Shown here: piece by piece, positions 25,776 to 35,170 of the stretch
Layout: each line of letters begins with the position of its first letter
Position numbering within the stretch: position 1 is the first letter of the stretch
From: Kushneria phosphatilytica
GTDB lineage: Bacteria > Pseudomonadota > Gammaproteobacteria > Pseudomonadales > Halomonadaceae
Length of the DNA stretch: 64,000 bases
Reading direction: 5' to 3'
Assembly (NCBI RefSeq): GCF_008247605.1
Contig: NZ_CP043420.1
Coordinates: forward strand, 3,348,001-3,412,000
Position numbers and translations under genes: made by a program
The notes under the pieces: generated by a model
Told to the model about the DNA's origin: nothing
Seen by the model: the letters and a program-made list of their open reading frames with translations, nothing else
Databases searched by the model: none

Positions 25776-26924
25776 ATGCCCGAACTTTTTGTCTGCGGCG
25801 ATGTGGTCAACATCCGCCATCAGGAGGGGCCGCTGTGCGATCCGGCCCTGAGCGAACAGATCCGCGCGGCCGACTATGCCATCTGCAATCTGGAAGCGCC
25901 GATCAGCGGCCATGGCAGTGCGCAGCGCAAATCGGGCCCCCACCTGAGCCAGCCTGCCAGCGTACTGTCACGACTGCGCGAGGAAGGGTTCGATCTGATG
26001 CTGCTCGCCAACAATCACACCATGGATTATGGCGAGCCGGCCCTTAACGCCACCCTGGAAGAGATCAGACGCCTTGAGCTGGACAGTCTGGGTGCCGGGC
26101 CCGATGCCGAGAGTGCCTATCGTCCCCTGATCCGGCGCTTCGGTGATGTGACCGTCGGCATGCTCAATGCCTGCGAGGCTCAGTTCGGTGTGCTCGACAG
26201 CAATGCCCCCCAGGATCGGGCGGGCTATGCCTGGCTCAATCACTCCCGATTCGATCGCGCCGTAATGGCGTTGCGGCGAGCCTGCGACTTCGTGCTGGTG
26301 TTTGCTCATGCCGGGCTGGAAAACTATTCCATCCCTCAGCAGGAGTGGCGCGAGCGTTATCGACATCTCTGCACCCTCGGGGCGGATGCGGTCATCGCCT
26401 GCCATCCGCACGTACCCCAGGGCTGGGAGCGCCACGGCGACTCATTGATCGTCTACAGTCTGGGCAATTTCCACTTCAACTCCATCACCGCGCAGACGGG
26501 CGACCGTCATCATGGTTACGCCCTGAGACTACAGCTCGAACGCGGTCGGCCACTCGAGTTCATTCCGGTCTTTCACCACAACCGTGATGGCGTCGTGGTG
26601 CTTTCCGAAGAGAACGAACGGATCGATCTCGAGGCGCTCTGCCGTCAGCTCAATGCCGACGAATACCAGCGCCGTCACGAGGCCATGAGTCTTGAAGTAT
26701 ATCGCAACGTCATCCGCGGGCAGCTCACCCGCTCGCTGCTGCGCCTGCCCAGCGACGGCACCCTGCGAGGCACCCTGAAGGAGACTGCCGCTACCCTGCT
26801 GGGTCGCCGGCGCGGATTCGATCGCACCACTCAGCAACTGCATCTGACCCGCAACGAGGCGTACTACTACGCCACACGTCACGCGCTGGAGCTGCTCAGC
26901 CGCTCCGGGACGTCTGCCCGATAG
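25776..26924 (+). CDS. CapA-family protein
   Basis: A 382-residue protein of the CapA (poly-gamma-glutamate synthesis) metallophosphatase-like family. Motifs in order: LFVCGDVVN, CNLEAPISGHG, LANNHTMDYG, VFAHAGLENYSIP, CHPHVPQGWE and YSLGNFHFN; the aspartate, asparagine and histidine positions fit a dinuclear metal site. Unlike Bacillus CapA there is no membrane anchor or signal peptide. AGGAACTCCTGC precedes the ATG. It follows the flippase gene and overlaps the convergent FUSC gene by 29 bases at the 3' ends. Its substrate is unknown. Confidence 0.85.
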   Translation: MPELFVCGDVVNIRHQEGPLCDPALSEQIRAADYAICNLEAPISGHGSAQRKSGPHLSQPASVLSRLREEGFDLMLLANNHTMDYGEPALNATLEEIRRLELDSLGAGPDAESAYRPLIRRFGDVTVGMLNACEAQFGVLDSNAPQDRAGYAWLNHSRFDRAVMALRRACDFVLVFAHAGLENYSIPQQEWRERYRHLCTLGADAVIACHPHVPQGWERHGDSLIVYSLGNFHFNSITAQTGDRHHGYALRLQLERGRPLEFIPVFHHNRDGVVVLSEENERIDLEALCRQLNADEYQRRHEAMSLEVYRNVIRGQLTRSLLRLPSDGTLRGTLKETAATLLGRRRGFDRTTQQLHLTRNEAYYYATRHALELLSRSGTSAR

Positions 26925-29154
26925 CCTCCGCCGTGCGGGCGCCGGTCCGAGCGCTGTCGATCAATCGGCCGGCCGCCTCGGCCAACGGTGTAATCTGTCG
27001 ACAGATCAGCGCCAGCTGGGTCGGCACCAGCCGATCCCCTTCATCGTTCTCTTCCGGCTGAGGCTCCAGCGACGCTGCGATCACCTCCGGCCCGGGCTCG
27101 TGAAGCTCAATGGCAGTACGCTCGCTCAAAGCGCGGGCAATGCGATCGAGCTGATCGATCAGGGTGTCATAGGCGCATGCCATCGCTGGATCATCAGGGT
27201 GATCCGCCGGGTGCTGTTGGAGATGGTGACGATGCGCCCCCAGCGCCGACAGGTGCCCCAGAATGGTGTGAGCGATCACCAGAAAACGGAAGCCATCATC
27301 GGCGCCACGCCGATAGGGCGATGGCTCGAGCAGCATGTTGGAGAGCAGGGTGGAGAAGGTCGTTTCGGCGTTGTGCGCATTGCGACGCGCCAGCCGATAG
27401 GCAAGATCGTCGCGCTTGCCGGTCTGATACTGATGGCGGATCTCACGCAGATAGTCACGGCTGGCGCTGACCGTCGCCGCCGCCTCGCGATTGAGCCTGC
27501 GCCCCTGCCAGTCCGGCAGGATCAGCACCACTGCCAGGCCGGCAATCAGCGCCCCCAGCAGGGTATCGATCAGCCGTGGCCAGATCAGTCCGAATCCGTT
27601 GCCTACCTGATTGAAGCAACACAGCACCATCAGCGTGATCGCGGCCGTCGCCAGCGTGTAACGGGTCGCCCGATTGGCAAAGAACAACACCCCGGCCAGA
27701 ACCGCAATCATCGACTGCACCAGCGGCTGCGGGAACAGCGTGATCAGCGCCCAGCCGGCGATCAATCCGCCCACGGTGCCGATGATACGCTGGCGCAGGA
27801 AGCGGTGCGTCGCGCCGAAATTGGGCCGGCAGACGAACAGCGTGGTCAATAGAATCCAGTAGCCCTGCACGGGGTGCACCATCCTGAGCACGCCATAGCC
27901 CACCACCAGCGCCGTCGACAATCTCAGCGCATGACGCAGGATCGGCGAGCGCAGGGTCAGGTGGTTACGCACCCGCTGCCAGGCATCGCGAGGGCCGCTG
28001 GGCGTGCGGTCAAACAGGCTGCGATCCCCCTCGACCGGGATGACCTCCGGGTTATAAGCGCCGGCCAGCTGCCGCTCCAGCTCGGTGAGATTGATCAGCA
28101 AGGCGTTGAGTGAGCGCAGCAGCCGTCGTCGTTCGGCCGTAACCGGTGTCTGCGCCTGGTGATGCAGATGAGTCAGCGAGGCGCGCAGCTCTTCCAGCGC
28201 CTGTTCGCTTTCACGATGATCAAAGGCACGGCGCAGCAGCAGGGCGCGACTCAGCGCCCGGCAGGTGCGCCCCTGCTGATGCAGCAGGCGCTGGCAGCGA
28301 AACAGGACATCGCTGTGAAAGAAGTGCTCGACCAGCGCCCCATAGGGGTAATGGGTCGAGCTGGCGCGTTCATGAATATCCTGGGCGATGAAGTAAAGCC
28401 GCAGATAGCGATCGATACGCCGGCCGCCACGCTGGCCATCGATACGGCTGAAGATCATCTCCTTGGTCTGGTTGAGCGCGTTGACCACTCGCCCGTTCTG
28501 GCGCAGCAGGGCCACCCGACGCTGCTCGATGTCCACACCGTGGACCGGCTCGAACAGCGTCGACTTGAGCATCAGGTAGTCACCGAGCTCTCCCAGCAGA
28601 GTGGCCAGACTCTGTCTGACCGGCTGATGAGCGAACAGGGCGTGCCAGAGCACTGACAACACCCCGTACCAGCCGGCCCCCGCTACCAGCAGCGCCGGCC
28701 CATGCCAGAGATTATCCGGCGGGACACCGCCACGCTGTTCGAGGCTGATCATGGTATAGACCGACAGGATCAGTGTGGCCGAGGCGATGGTCGCGTAACG
28801 CTGGCCGATTGCCCCCAGCATGATCAGCACGAAACTCGAGCCGCCCAGGGCCACCACGAACAGCCAGGGCCACTCGAACAGCAGCTCGACCGACAGTGAC
28901 GCCACCGAGAAGCACACCAGGGTTACCAGCAGGGCCAGAAGCCGCCCTTGCCAGCTGTCATCGGTTTCCGCCAGGGCACTGGCGATCACGCCCAGAAAGA
29001 GCGGAATCATGACATGCATGTCATCCTGCACCCAGCTCCACCACATCGCCCCTGACAGGGCAATGAACACACGCAGGCTGTAGGCGAAACGATCCAGCGT
29101 CCACAGTCGGCGCAGCGACAGGCGCAGGGCAGCGGGGATCTCGGACGATGACAT
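26896..29154 (-). CDS. YccS/YhfK-type FUSC inner-membrane protein
   Basis: A 752-residue protein with two blocks of hydrophobic helices (near residues 20-170 and 400-530) each followed by a soluble region, the layout of the YccS/FUSC and aromatic acid exporter families. Landmarks are LRVFIALSGAMWWSW, RRIDRYLRLYFIAQDIHERA and RFLRQRIIGTVGGLIAGWAL. The activity of YccS is not well established; related proteins export aromatic or fusaric acids. The start is ambiguous: the ATG at 29154 begins nearer conserved sequence, and another at 29193 would add 13 residues. Stands alone on its strand. Confidence 0.82.
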   Translation of the reverse strand: MSSSEIPAALRLSLRRLWTLDRFAYSLRVFIALSGAMWWSWVQDDMHVMIPLFLGVIASALAETDDSWQGRLLALLVTLVCFSVASLSVELLFEWPWLFVVALGGSSFVLIMLGAIGQRYATIASATLILSVYTMISLEQRGGVPPDNLWHGPALLVAGAGWYGVLSVLWHALFAHQPVRQSLATLLGELGDYLMLKSTLFEPVHGVDIEQRRVALLRQNGRVVNALNQTKEMIFSRIDGQRGGRRIDRYLRLYFIAQDIHERASSTHYPYGALVEHFFHSDVLFRCQRLLHQQGRTCRALSRALLLRRAFDHRESEQALEELRASLTHLHHQAQTPVTAERRRLLRSLNALLINLTELERQLAGAYNPEVIPVEGDRSLFDRTPSGPRDAWQRVRNHLTLRSPILRHALRLSTALVVGYGVLRMVHPVQGYWILLTTLFVCRPNFGATHRFLRQRIIGTVGGLIAGWALITLFPQPLVQSMIAVLAGVLFFANRATRYTLATAAITLMVLCCFNQVGNGFGLIWPRLIDTLLGALIAGLAVVLILPDWQGRRLNREAAATVSASRDYLREIRHQYQTGKRDDLAYRLARRNAHNAETTFSTLLSNMLLEPSPYRRGADDGFRFLVIAHTILGHLSALGAHRHHLQQHPADHPDDPAMACAYDTLIDQLDRIARALSERTAIELHEPGPEVIAASLEPQPEENDEGDRLVPTQLALICRQITPLAEAAGRLIDSARTGARTAEAIGQTSRSG

Positions 29155-29322
29155 GGAAGACTCGCTGATCGAGGGATTCGGCCAGGATGACATACTCCCG
29201 GGAGCTCGAAAATATTATACCAAGGTCGAATTGACCGGTTAACGCCAACAGCCCGGTTTCAGCTATCTCGCTCCCTTGCGTACCGGCTGGCATGATGACT
29301 CTCTTTTTGCGGAGCCCGCTTC

Positions 29323-30381
29323 ATGCTCTCGACACTCCTGTTCGGTCTGCTTCGCCTGCTGCTGGCCCTGGCCGTACTGATCGCCACCGCCTGGGGCTGT
29401 GGCGCCCTCTGGTTCCAGTTGCCCGGCCCGGTCGCGCTGCGCTTTGGGGTCATCACGCTCTGGTGCACACTTGCCCTGGCAACCATGGCAGGCATCAGCC
29501 GAGTGCACTGGCAGCGTCTGCGTCGCTGGAGCCTCGCCGGCTATCTGGCTGCACTGTTCGCCCTGCTCGGCTGGTGGCAGACCATCACGCCACACAACGA
29601 TCGTGACTGGGCGCCGGATGTGGCACGCCAGCTCACCTTCGAACGCCAGGGCTCACATATCACGCTCCATAACGTGCGCAACTTCGAGTGGCGCACACTT
29701 GATGATTTCACCCCACGCTGGGAAACACGTGAGTACGATCTCGATCGGTTGCGCTCGGTGGATATGCTGGTCTCGTACTGGATGGGGCCGGCCATCGCTC
29801 ACACCCTGGTGAGCTTCGGCTTCAGCGACGGCCGCTATCTGACCTTTTCGGTAGAGATTCGCCGTGAACGCAACGAAGACTTCTCGACCTTCGGCGGGTT
29901 CTTCAGGGAGTTCGAGCTGAGCCTGATCGCCGCCGATGAGCGCGATATTGTGCGCACTCGTACCAATATGCGTGGTGAGTCGGTGTATCTCTATCGGGTA
30001 GGCCTCCCGCAGCCGGCCATGCGTCAGCTGATGCTGGCCTATCTCGACACCGCCCGGGAGCTGCGCGATCACCCCGAGTTCTACAATACCCTGACCAGCA
30101 ACTGCACCACTCTGGTATTCGATATGCTCAGACCCATCGTTCCGGGGCTGCCGCTGGATTACCGGCTGCTGCTGTCGGGTTATCTGCCGGGCTACGTCTA
30201 CGATCTCGGCGGGCTCGATACCTCACGCCCGCTGGCGACCCTGCACCGGCTCGGTCATATCAACGCCCGGGCGCGTGCCTCGGATATCGGAAATCATGCG
30301 GCGACGGATTTCTCCCGCGCCATCCGCCGCGGCGTACCGGCCGCCGATGGCACGCTGATCGCGCCACCCGCCAGCCACTGA
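29323..30381 (+). CDS. DUF4105-family membrane protein
   Basis: A 352-residue protein with three N-terminal hydrophobic segments (LLRLLLALAVLIATAWGCGA, FGVITLWCTLALATMAGI, YLAALFALLGWW) and a periplasmic DUF4105 domain from about residue 85. Landmarks include NVRNFEWRT, YDLDRLRSVDMLVSYWMGP and the cysteine in NTLTSNCTTLVFD, which with a preceding histidine suggests a papain-like protease or transglutaminase-like fold. No function is known to me. GGAG lies eight bases before ATG 29323. A strong terminator follows at 30400-30432. Confidence 0.85.
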   Translation: MLSTLLFGLLRLLLALAVLIATAWGCGALWFQLPGPVALRFGVITLWCTLALATMAGISRVHWQRLRRWSLAGYLAALFALLGWWQTITPHNDRDWAPDVARQLTFERQGSHITLHNVRNFEWRTLDDFTPRWETREYDLDRLRSVDMLVSYWMGPAIAHTLVSFGFSDGRYLTFSVEIRRERNEDFSTFGGFFREFELSLIAADERDIVRTRTNMRGESVYLYRVGLPQPAMRQLMLAYLDTARELRDHPEFYNTLTSNCTTLVFDMLRPIVPGLPLDYRLLLSGYLPGYVYDLGGLDTSRPLATLHRLGHINARARASDIGNHAATDFSRAIRRGVPAADGTLIAPPASH

Positions 30382-30399
30382 TCCCATCAACTGGCCATG

Positions 30400-30432
30400 A
30401 AAACGGCCATCCCGAGGCGGGATGGCCGTTTT
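30400..30432. terminator. Bidirectional intrinsic terminator
   Basis: AAAACGGCCATCCCG (30400-30414) and its exact complement CGGGATGGCCGTTTT (30418-30432) form a 15-bp stem with a three-base loop, with A-tract and T-tract at the outer ends. It lies between the convergent DUF4105 and dgoD genes and should terminate both. Confidence 0.9.
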
Positions 30433-30455
30433 CACCATGCTTCAATTCCGGCGTT

Positions 30456-31604
30456 TTACCACTCGGCGAAGCTGCCGTCGGCATGGCGCCAGATCGGATT
30501 ACGCCAGCGATGGCCGATCTCGGCACGCTCGCGGACATACGCCTCGTTGACCTCGACACCCAGCCCCGGCCCCTGCGGGATATTCACGTAACCATCCTCG
30601 TAGGCGAAGACTTCGGGGTTTTTGACGTAATCGAGCAGATCATTGCCCTGGTTGTAGTGAATGCCCAGGCTCTGCTCCTGGATGAAAGCGTTGTAGCAGT
30701 TGGCATCCAGCTGCAGATTGGCCGCCAGGGCAATCGGCCCCAGCGGGCAGTGCAGCGCGAGCGCAACATCCCAGGCCTCGGCCATGCTGGCAATCTTGCG
30801 CGTTTCGGTAATGCCACCGGAGTGGGACGGGTCGGGCTGGATGATATCCACATAACCGCCCGCGAGAATCTGTTTGAAGTCCCAGCGTGAAAAGAGGCGC
30901 TCACCCAGGGCAATGGGCGTGTTGGTCAGCGGTGCGATCTCCTTTAACGCCTCGGCATTTTCGCTGAGCACCGGCTCCTCGATGAACATCAGCCGGTAGG
31001 GTTCAAGCTCCTTCATCAGCACTTTTGCCATCGGCTTGTGTACACGGCCGTGAAAATCCACGCCGATGCCGAAGTTGGGGCCGAGCGACTCGCGGATAGC
31101 GGCCACATTCGCGATCACACCATCGACCTTTTCATAGGAGTCGATAAACTGCATCTCCTCGGAGGCATTCATCTTGATCGCGGAGAAACCAAGATCGGCC
31201 CGCTCCTTCGCGGCCCCGGCGACATCCCCCGGGCGGTCGCCGCCAATCCAGGAATAGACACGGATGCTGTCACGTACCGCCCCACCAAGCAGTTCGTGAA
31301 CCGGCACACCCAGCGCCTTGCCCTTGATGTCCCACAGCGCCTGGTCGATGCCCGCCAGCGCACTCATGTGGATGGCCCCGCCGCGGTAGAAGCCGCCGCG
31401 ATAGAGCACCGTCCAGTGATCCTCGATGTGGCGCGGGTCCTTGCCGATCAGATAGTCCGACAACTCATCGACGGCCGCCGCCACGGTATGCGCGCGCCCT
31501 TCGACGACCGGCTCACCCCAGCCGGTGATGCCCTCGTCGGTCTCGATCTTCAGAAAGCACCAGCGAGGCGGCACGATAAAGGTTTCCAGGCGAGTGATTT
31601 TCAT
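30456..31604 (-). CDS. dgoD: D-galactonate dehydratase
   Basis: A 382-residue enolase-superfamily enzyme, identical in length to Escherichia coli DgoD; it dehydrates D-galactonate to 2-dehydro-3-deoxy-D-galactonate. Metal and catalytic motifs are readable: GVDFHGRVH (Asp and His), MFIEEPVL (Glu), [10 protein letters not shown] (Glu) and [14 protein letters not shown] (His). [15 protein letters not shown] at ATG 31604 is the natural start; a longer in-frame reading upstream crosses the palindromic element and is rejected. It is the last gene of the dgo cluster, separated from dgoA by 169 bp that hold a structured repeat. Confidence 0.95.
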   Translation of the reverse strand: MKITRLETFIVPPRWCFLKIETDEGITGWGEPVVEGRAHTVAAAVDELSDYLIGKDPRHIEDHWTVLYRGGFYRGGAIHMSALAGIDQALWDIKGKALGVPVHELLGGAVRDSIRVYSWIGGDRPGDVAGAAKERADLGFSAIKMNASEEMQFIDSYEKVDGVIANVAAIRESLGPNFGIGVDFHGRVHKPMAKVLMKELEPYRLMFIEEPVLSENAEALKEIAPLTNTPIALGERLFSRWDFKQILAGGYVDIIQPDPSHSGGITETRKIASMAEAWDVALALHCPLGPIALAANLQLDANCYNAFIQEQSLGIHYNQGNDLLDYVKNPEVFAYEDGYVNIPQGPGLGVEVNEAYVRERAEIGHRWRNPIWRHADGSFAEW

Positions 31605-31658
31605 AAGGCAAATCCCGGATGACGTGATTGGAAAAGGTAACTGCTCAACCCACTGGCA

Positions 31659-31749
31659 GGAGGCAGATTGCAGCAAGGGTCTTTCGCCATGGATGGCGAA
31701 AGTAGCGTCCACGGATGGATTAACAGCGCCCTTGCGTAAATCTGCCTCC
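31659..31749. repeat. Structured extragenic palindromic element
   Basis: Outer arms 31659-31679 and 31729-31749 are inverted copies of GGAGGCAGATT-nnn-GCAAGGG (18 of 21 positions). Inside lies the perfect palindrome CTTTCGCCAT-GG-ATGGCGAAAG (31681-31702). The whole can fold into a large stem with an inner hairpin. Its nested symmetry and its position between two genes suggest a REP/MITE-type extragenic repeat. It could also reduce read-through from dgoA to dgoD. Confidence 0.7.
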
Positions 31750-31773
31750 GATACGAGCGCAACGCATGTTGAT

Positions 31774-32394
31774 CTACCCGAGCGAGCGCCAGGCAGCGGC
31801 AAACCGCTCGGCATTTGCACGCACTTCCTCGACACTGCGCCCGGCCTTGTAGAGTGACGATCCCAGCCCGAAACCGTTGGCGCCGGCATCGACAAATGCC
31901 TGCATGTTGTCCGGTGTCACACCGCCGACCGGCATCAGCAGGGTCTGTGCCGGGAAGACCGCCCGCCAGGCCTTGACCACCTGCGGCCCGAGTTGCTCGG
32001 CGGGGAACAGCTTCAGTCCATGAGCACCGGCATTGAGCGCCGCGAATCCTTCAGTCGGTGTGGCCACACCGGGCGAGCTGACCATTCCGGCTTTCACCGT
32101 GGCCTCGATCACTCGGGTATCGCCGTGCGGCGAGACGATCAGTCGACCGCCGGCCTCGCCCACCTCACTGACCTGCGCCGGGTCCAGCACGGTACCGGCA
32201 CCGATCAACGCCCGATCGCCGAGGCGCGCGCTCAGCCGGCGGATGCTCTCCAGCGGACGAGGCGAGTTGAGCGGAATTTCCATCACCCGGAATCCGGTTT
32301 CAAACAGCGCATCGCCGATCGGCTCGATCTCTTCGGGGGTTACGCCGCGCAGAATGGCGATCAGCGGCAGATCCTGCAGATAGTGCTCGAACAT
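31774..32394 (-). CDS. dgoA: 2-dehydro-3-deoxy-6-phosphogalactonate aldolase
   Basis: A 206-residue class-I aldolase splitting KDPGal into pyruvate and glyceraldehyde 3-phosphate. It shows [14 protein letters not shown], the catalytic glutamate in [22 protein letters not shown] and the Schiff-base lysine in [12 protein letters not shown]. Length equals the Escherichia coli enzyme. ATG 32394 follows AGGAGAGTCAT; an upstream in-frame extension is rejected. It starts 16 bp after the dgoK stop. KDPG aldolases look similar, but the dgoK and dgoD neighbours settle the galactonate assignment. Confidence 0.93.
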   Translation of the reverse strand: MFEHYLQDLPLIAILRGVTPEEIEPIGDALFETGFRVMEIPLNSPRPLESIRRLSARLGDRALIGAGTVLDPAQVSEVGEAGGRLIVSPHGDTRVIEATVKAGMVSSPGVATPTEGFAALNAGAHGLKLFPAEQLGPQVVKAWRAVFPAQTLLMPVGGVTPDNMQAFVDAGANGFGLGSSLYKAGRSVEEVRANAERFAAAWRSLG

Positions 32395-32410
32395 ATGACT
32401 CTCCTGATCA

Positions 32411-33364
32411 TCAGTGCTCGCGGTCATTGATCAGCCCGGCGGCCCGGGCAATGCGCCACAGCCCGGCGATACTGGCATCCGCCATCAGATGGACGTCGTC
32501 GATGCCGAACCGCTCGAGTGCCAATCGATAGCGCTGACAGAGGCTGTCATCCCCGATCAGCATCAGGGGTGGACAACTGTGACGGTCGGCCAGCACGCTG
32601 CGCAGCTCCTCACCAATCAGCAATCCCGAGAGGTACTCCAGCGAATGCTCGGGCGTCAGCTCACCGGCCAGGACCCGGCTGCGAACCGAGAACAGAGCGC
32701 CGCTGGTGCCCGCACAGCCGCTCTTGCGAGCCACATCCAGGCCCTCGCAGAAGACTGCTTCGCTGGCCTCGGTGGTAACCTCCCGTGCCGGACGACCGAG
32801 AATGGAGTGCTCGCGCAGCACAGCGAAAAGCTCGCCGGTCATGTGCGTGGTGAAATCGGTAATGCGGCCCTCTCGCACCGTGACCCACTTGCAGTGGGTG
32901 CCTGGCATGACCAGCAGCGCTTCATTACGCAGCGCCGGCTGACGCTCGAGCGCTCCCAATACCTGAGTCTCCTCGCCGCGCATCACGTTGGGCAGGGTCG
33001 CCGTCGCAGCATCCGAGTGCTGCATGATGCCCGGCACCAGCGTGAGTGGTCCCGTACCGGTGTCGAATTCGACCAGGCCCTCGGCCAGCTCTTCCGGTGC
33101 CGCCGGGCAATCGACATAGGGCACTTCACGCCAGCCCCCACGGCTGCCGATCATGCCGCAGGCCAGCGCCGGCACTTCGGGGTAGTGTTCGCGCCAGTCG
33201 CCGGCAATGCGGCGCCAGGCGCTGGCGAAATCGCCATCGGGCACCTGCTGAATACCCCAGGGCTCGGCACGGCTGTCGATGATCTCGCCCTGATCATCCA
33301 GTAGCCAGGCACGCAGCGAAGACGTGCCCCAGTCAACGGCCATCAGTCGGGGTTGCCTGCTCAT
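32411..33364 (-). CDS. dgoK: 2-dehydro-3-deoxygalactonokinase
   Basis: A 317-residue sugar-acid kinase of the DgoK family, phosphorylating 2-dehydro-3-deoxy-D-galactonate at C6 with ATP. The N-terminal phosphate-binding motif DWGTSSLRAWLLDDQG and MPGTHCKWV, TDFTTHMTGELFAVL and CEGLDVA are characteristic. Its start overlaps the stop of the IclR gene by four bases, which implies coupled translation of regulator and kinase. Order on the strand is regulator, dgoK, dgoA, dgoD. Confidence 0.93.
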   Translation of the reverse strand: MSRQPRLMAVDWGTSSLRAWLLDDQGEIIDSRAEPWGIQQVPDGDFASAWRRIAGDWREHYPEVPALACGMIGSRGGWREVPYVDCPAAPEELAEGLVEFDTGTGPLTLVPGIMQHSDAATATLPNVMRGEETQVLGALERQPALRNEALLVMPGTHCKWVTVREGRITDFTTHMTGELFAVLREHSILGRPAREVTTEASEAVFCEGLDVARKSGCAGTSGALFSVRSRVLAGELTPEHSLEYLSGLLIGEELRSVLADRHSCPPLMLIGDDSLCQRYRLALERFGIDDVHLMADASIAGLWRIARAAGLINDREH

Positions 33365-34149
33365 GAGTCTCTCCAGCCGAGTTCGCGGGATAGTTGATGT
33401 GCCGCATGACTGACCTCGGGGGCCAGTGCGTCCAGACGGGATTCGGGCATCCAGGGGGAGGCACTCGCCACGCTGATGGCGGCAACGATATCGCCGCTGT
33501 CGTCACGTACCGGTGCGGCCACGCAACGAATGCCCAGCTCATTATCCTCGAGATCGAAGACCACCCCGCGCCGGGCGTCATCGTGCAGCCGTGCCCGGTA
33601 GTCCGGCCATTCGGGGGGAACATGCGCCGGCGTGATAACACCCGAGGCAGGGCGTTCGGCCAGCGCGCGCTCGAACAGTCGCTGCCACTCGGACTCCGGC
33701 AGCATCAGCATCAGCGCCCGACCTACCCCGGTGAGTGCCAGCGGCATGCGCAGACCGATTCGCGAGCGCATTTCCAGCCCGCGCGAACCAGCCACCTTTT
33801 CAAGGTAGAGCACATCGTCGTCTTCACGAATGCCCAGATGCACGGTATCGCCACACTGTTCGGCGAGCTGCAGGAGAATCGGGCGGGCCAATGCCGATAG
33901 CGGGCTCTGCTCACGCGCTCGGGCACCGAGGCCGATCAGGTGGCTGCCCAGCCGATAGCCGTCCGGCCCCTGACGCAGGTAGCCGGCACTCACCAGCGCG
34001 GCCACCAGGCGATGGGTAGTGCTGCGCGAACAATCGATACGTTCGCCGATGGTGGCCAGTGAGGTGCACCCTTCCGCGACAGCCTCGACCACGGCGAGGC
34101 CCCGCATCAGCGCCTGGGTGCCCGAAGGGGCAGTGGAAGTCTCGATCAT
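33361..34149 (-). CDS. IclR-family regulator of the dgo cluster
   Basis: A 262-residue IclR-type regulator with the N-terminal winged helix (TSLATIGERIDCSRSTTHRL, residues about 29-48) and the C-terminal effector domain (YLEKVAGSRGLEMRSRIG, then DDARRGVVFDLEDNELGIRC). It is the first gene of the galactonate operon and most likely represses it, released by galactonate or KDGal. In Escherichia coli the equivalent regulator DgoR is of the GntR family, so the control protein has been exchanged here. The 83 bp upstream contain TGGGACAGC and ATTGTGGGA, possible operator halves. Confidence 0.88.
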   Translation of the reverse strand: MIETSTAPSGTQALMRGLAVVEAVAEGCTSLATIGERIDCSRSTTHRLVAALVSAGYLRQGPDGYRLGSHLIGLGARAREQSPLSALARPILLQLAEQCGDTVHLGIREDDDVLYLEKVAGSRGLEMRSRIGLRMPLALTGVGRALMLMLPESEWQRLFERALAERPASGVITPAHVPPEWPDYRARLHDDARRGVVFDLEDNELGIRCVAAPVRDDSGDIVAAISVASASPWMPESRLDALAPEVSHAAHQLSRELGWRDS

Positions 34150-34232
34150 GAGCGCAGTATACGCTGATCGACGAGCTGTCCCAATATGCAGAATTTCTTC
34201 CCATATTGTGGGATGTGGTCAGCACGCCTGTT

Positions 34233-34937
34233 TCAGGTAGCGTCGACCGTTGCCTGACCCGGCACTTCCAGACGGTAACCGTACTGATAGATGCTGCGCA
34301 GCCGCGGCCCATGACGGCCATCCAGTTCGAGCTTGCGCCGGACCCGGCTGACATGGGTATCCACGGTCCGCGTGGAGATCTGTGCGCTGATGCCCCAGAC
34401 CACTTCAAGCAGATGCGCCCTGGAGAGCAACTCGCCGGGATGAGTCATGAACAGTACCGCCAGGCGATACTCACGCTCGGTGAGTGTGATGACCCGACCC
34501 TCCAGCCGAAAATCTCCCGGTCCACCCGACCAGTCATGGACGCCGAGTCGTTCCGGCACATGCTCCAGGGAGTGCCCGGCGCGGCGCCCCAGCGCATTGA
34601 CCCGGGCCACCAGCTCGCGCGGACGCAGGGGCTTGGCAAGAAAATCATCGGCCCCACGCTCGAGCGCCTGCACGGTCGCTTCTTCATCATCACTGGCGGT
34701 GATGAACAGTATCGGTCCTCGCCAGCCATCATGCCGACGCAGCTGGGTCATCACATCCATGCCACAGGCATCAGGCAATCGCCAGTCAAGAATCAGCAGC
34801 TCGAACGCTTTCTGCGTCATGACCCGACGCAACTCGCTGGCCCGCTCAAACGCGACCGCGACATGCCCGGCCGGCTTCAGACACTGAACAATGAATGCCT
34901 GCTGATCCGAATCATCCTCAAGGATACCGATATACAT
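34233..34937 (-). CDS. OmpR-family response regulator
   Basis: A 234-residue two-component regulator: receiver domain residues 1-118 (acidic pair EDD at 7-9, phosphoacceptor aspartate in LLILDWRLPDACG, lysine in DFLAKPLRP) and an OmpR winged-helix output domain from about 130 (LTEREYRLAVLFMTHPGELL, TVDTHVSRVRRKLE). ATG 34937 lies five bases after GGGAGGTGGGT, so a GTG 18 bp upstream is rejected. It is divergent from the hybrid kinase at 35170, a TorR/TorS-like arrangement, and is its likely phosphorelay target. Genes it controls are unknown. Confidence 0.92.
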   Translation of the reverse strand: MYIGILEDDSDQQAFIVQCLKPAGHVAVAFERASELRRVMTQKAFELLILDWRLPDACGMDVMTQLRRHDGWRGPILFITASDDEEATVQALERGADDFLAKPLRPRELVARVNALGRRAGHSLEHVPERLGVHDWSGGPGDFRLEGRVITLTEREYRLAVLFMTHPGELLSRAHLLEVVWGISAQISTRTVDTHVSRVRRKLELDGRHGPRLRSIYQYGYRLEVPGQATVDAT

Positions 34938-35071
34938 ACCCACCTCCCGGGCCACAGGGCCATTGGCCGGAAGATCGCAAGCTGCAGGAAACCTGTCAGA
35001 GGAGCTTACAGTTCGCTCGGAACCGGCCGAAATAGACTTTGTTCTTCCTCTATCGGCAGGATGGCATCGTC

Positions 35072-35170
35072 ATGAAATGTCTCTTTTCACCAGGCTTCCG
35101 GGCAGCCCTGGCGGGTCTGCTGCTGATTCTTGCCGCCGCACCGGCCATGGTACTGAAGGCGCCCAGGTGA
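35072..35170 (+). CDS. 32-codon ORF coupled to the hybrid kinase
   Basis: A short frame MKCLFSPGFRAALAGLLLIL... ending at TGA 35168-35170, whose last base is the A of the kinase ATG (TGATG). The product has a basic start, a hydrophobic core (residues 12-27) and a short polar tail, like a signal peptide or single-pass membrane peptide. AGGATGG lies about nine bases before its ATG. It may be a leader peptide tuning kinase translation, a tiny membrane partner of the sensor, or the residual start of a lost gene. Confidence 0.4.
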   Translation: MKCLFSPGFRAALAGLLLILAAAPAMVLKAPR

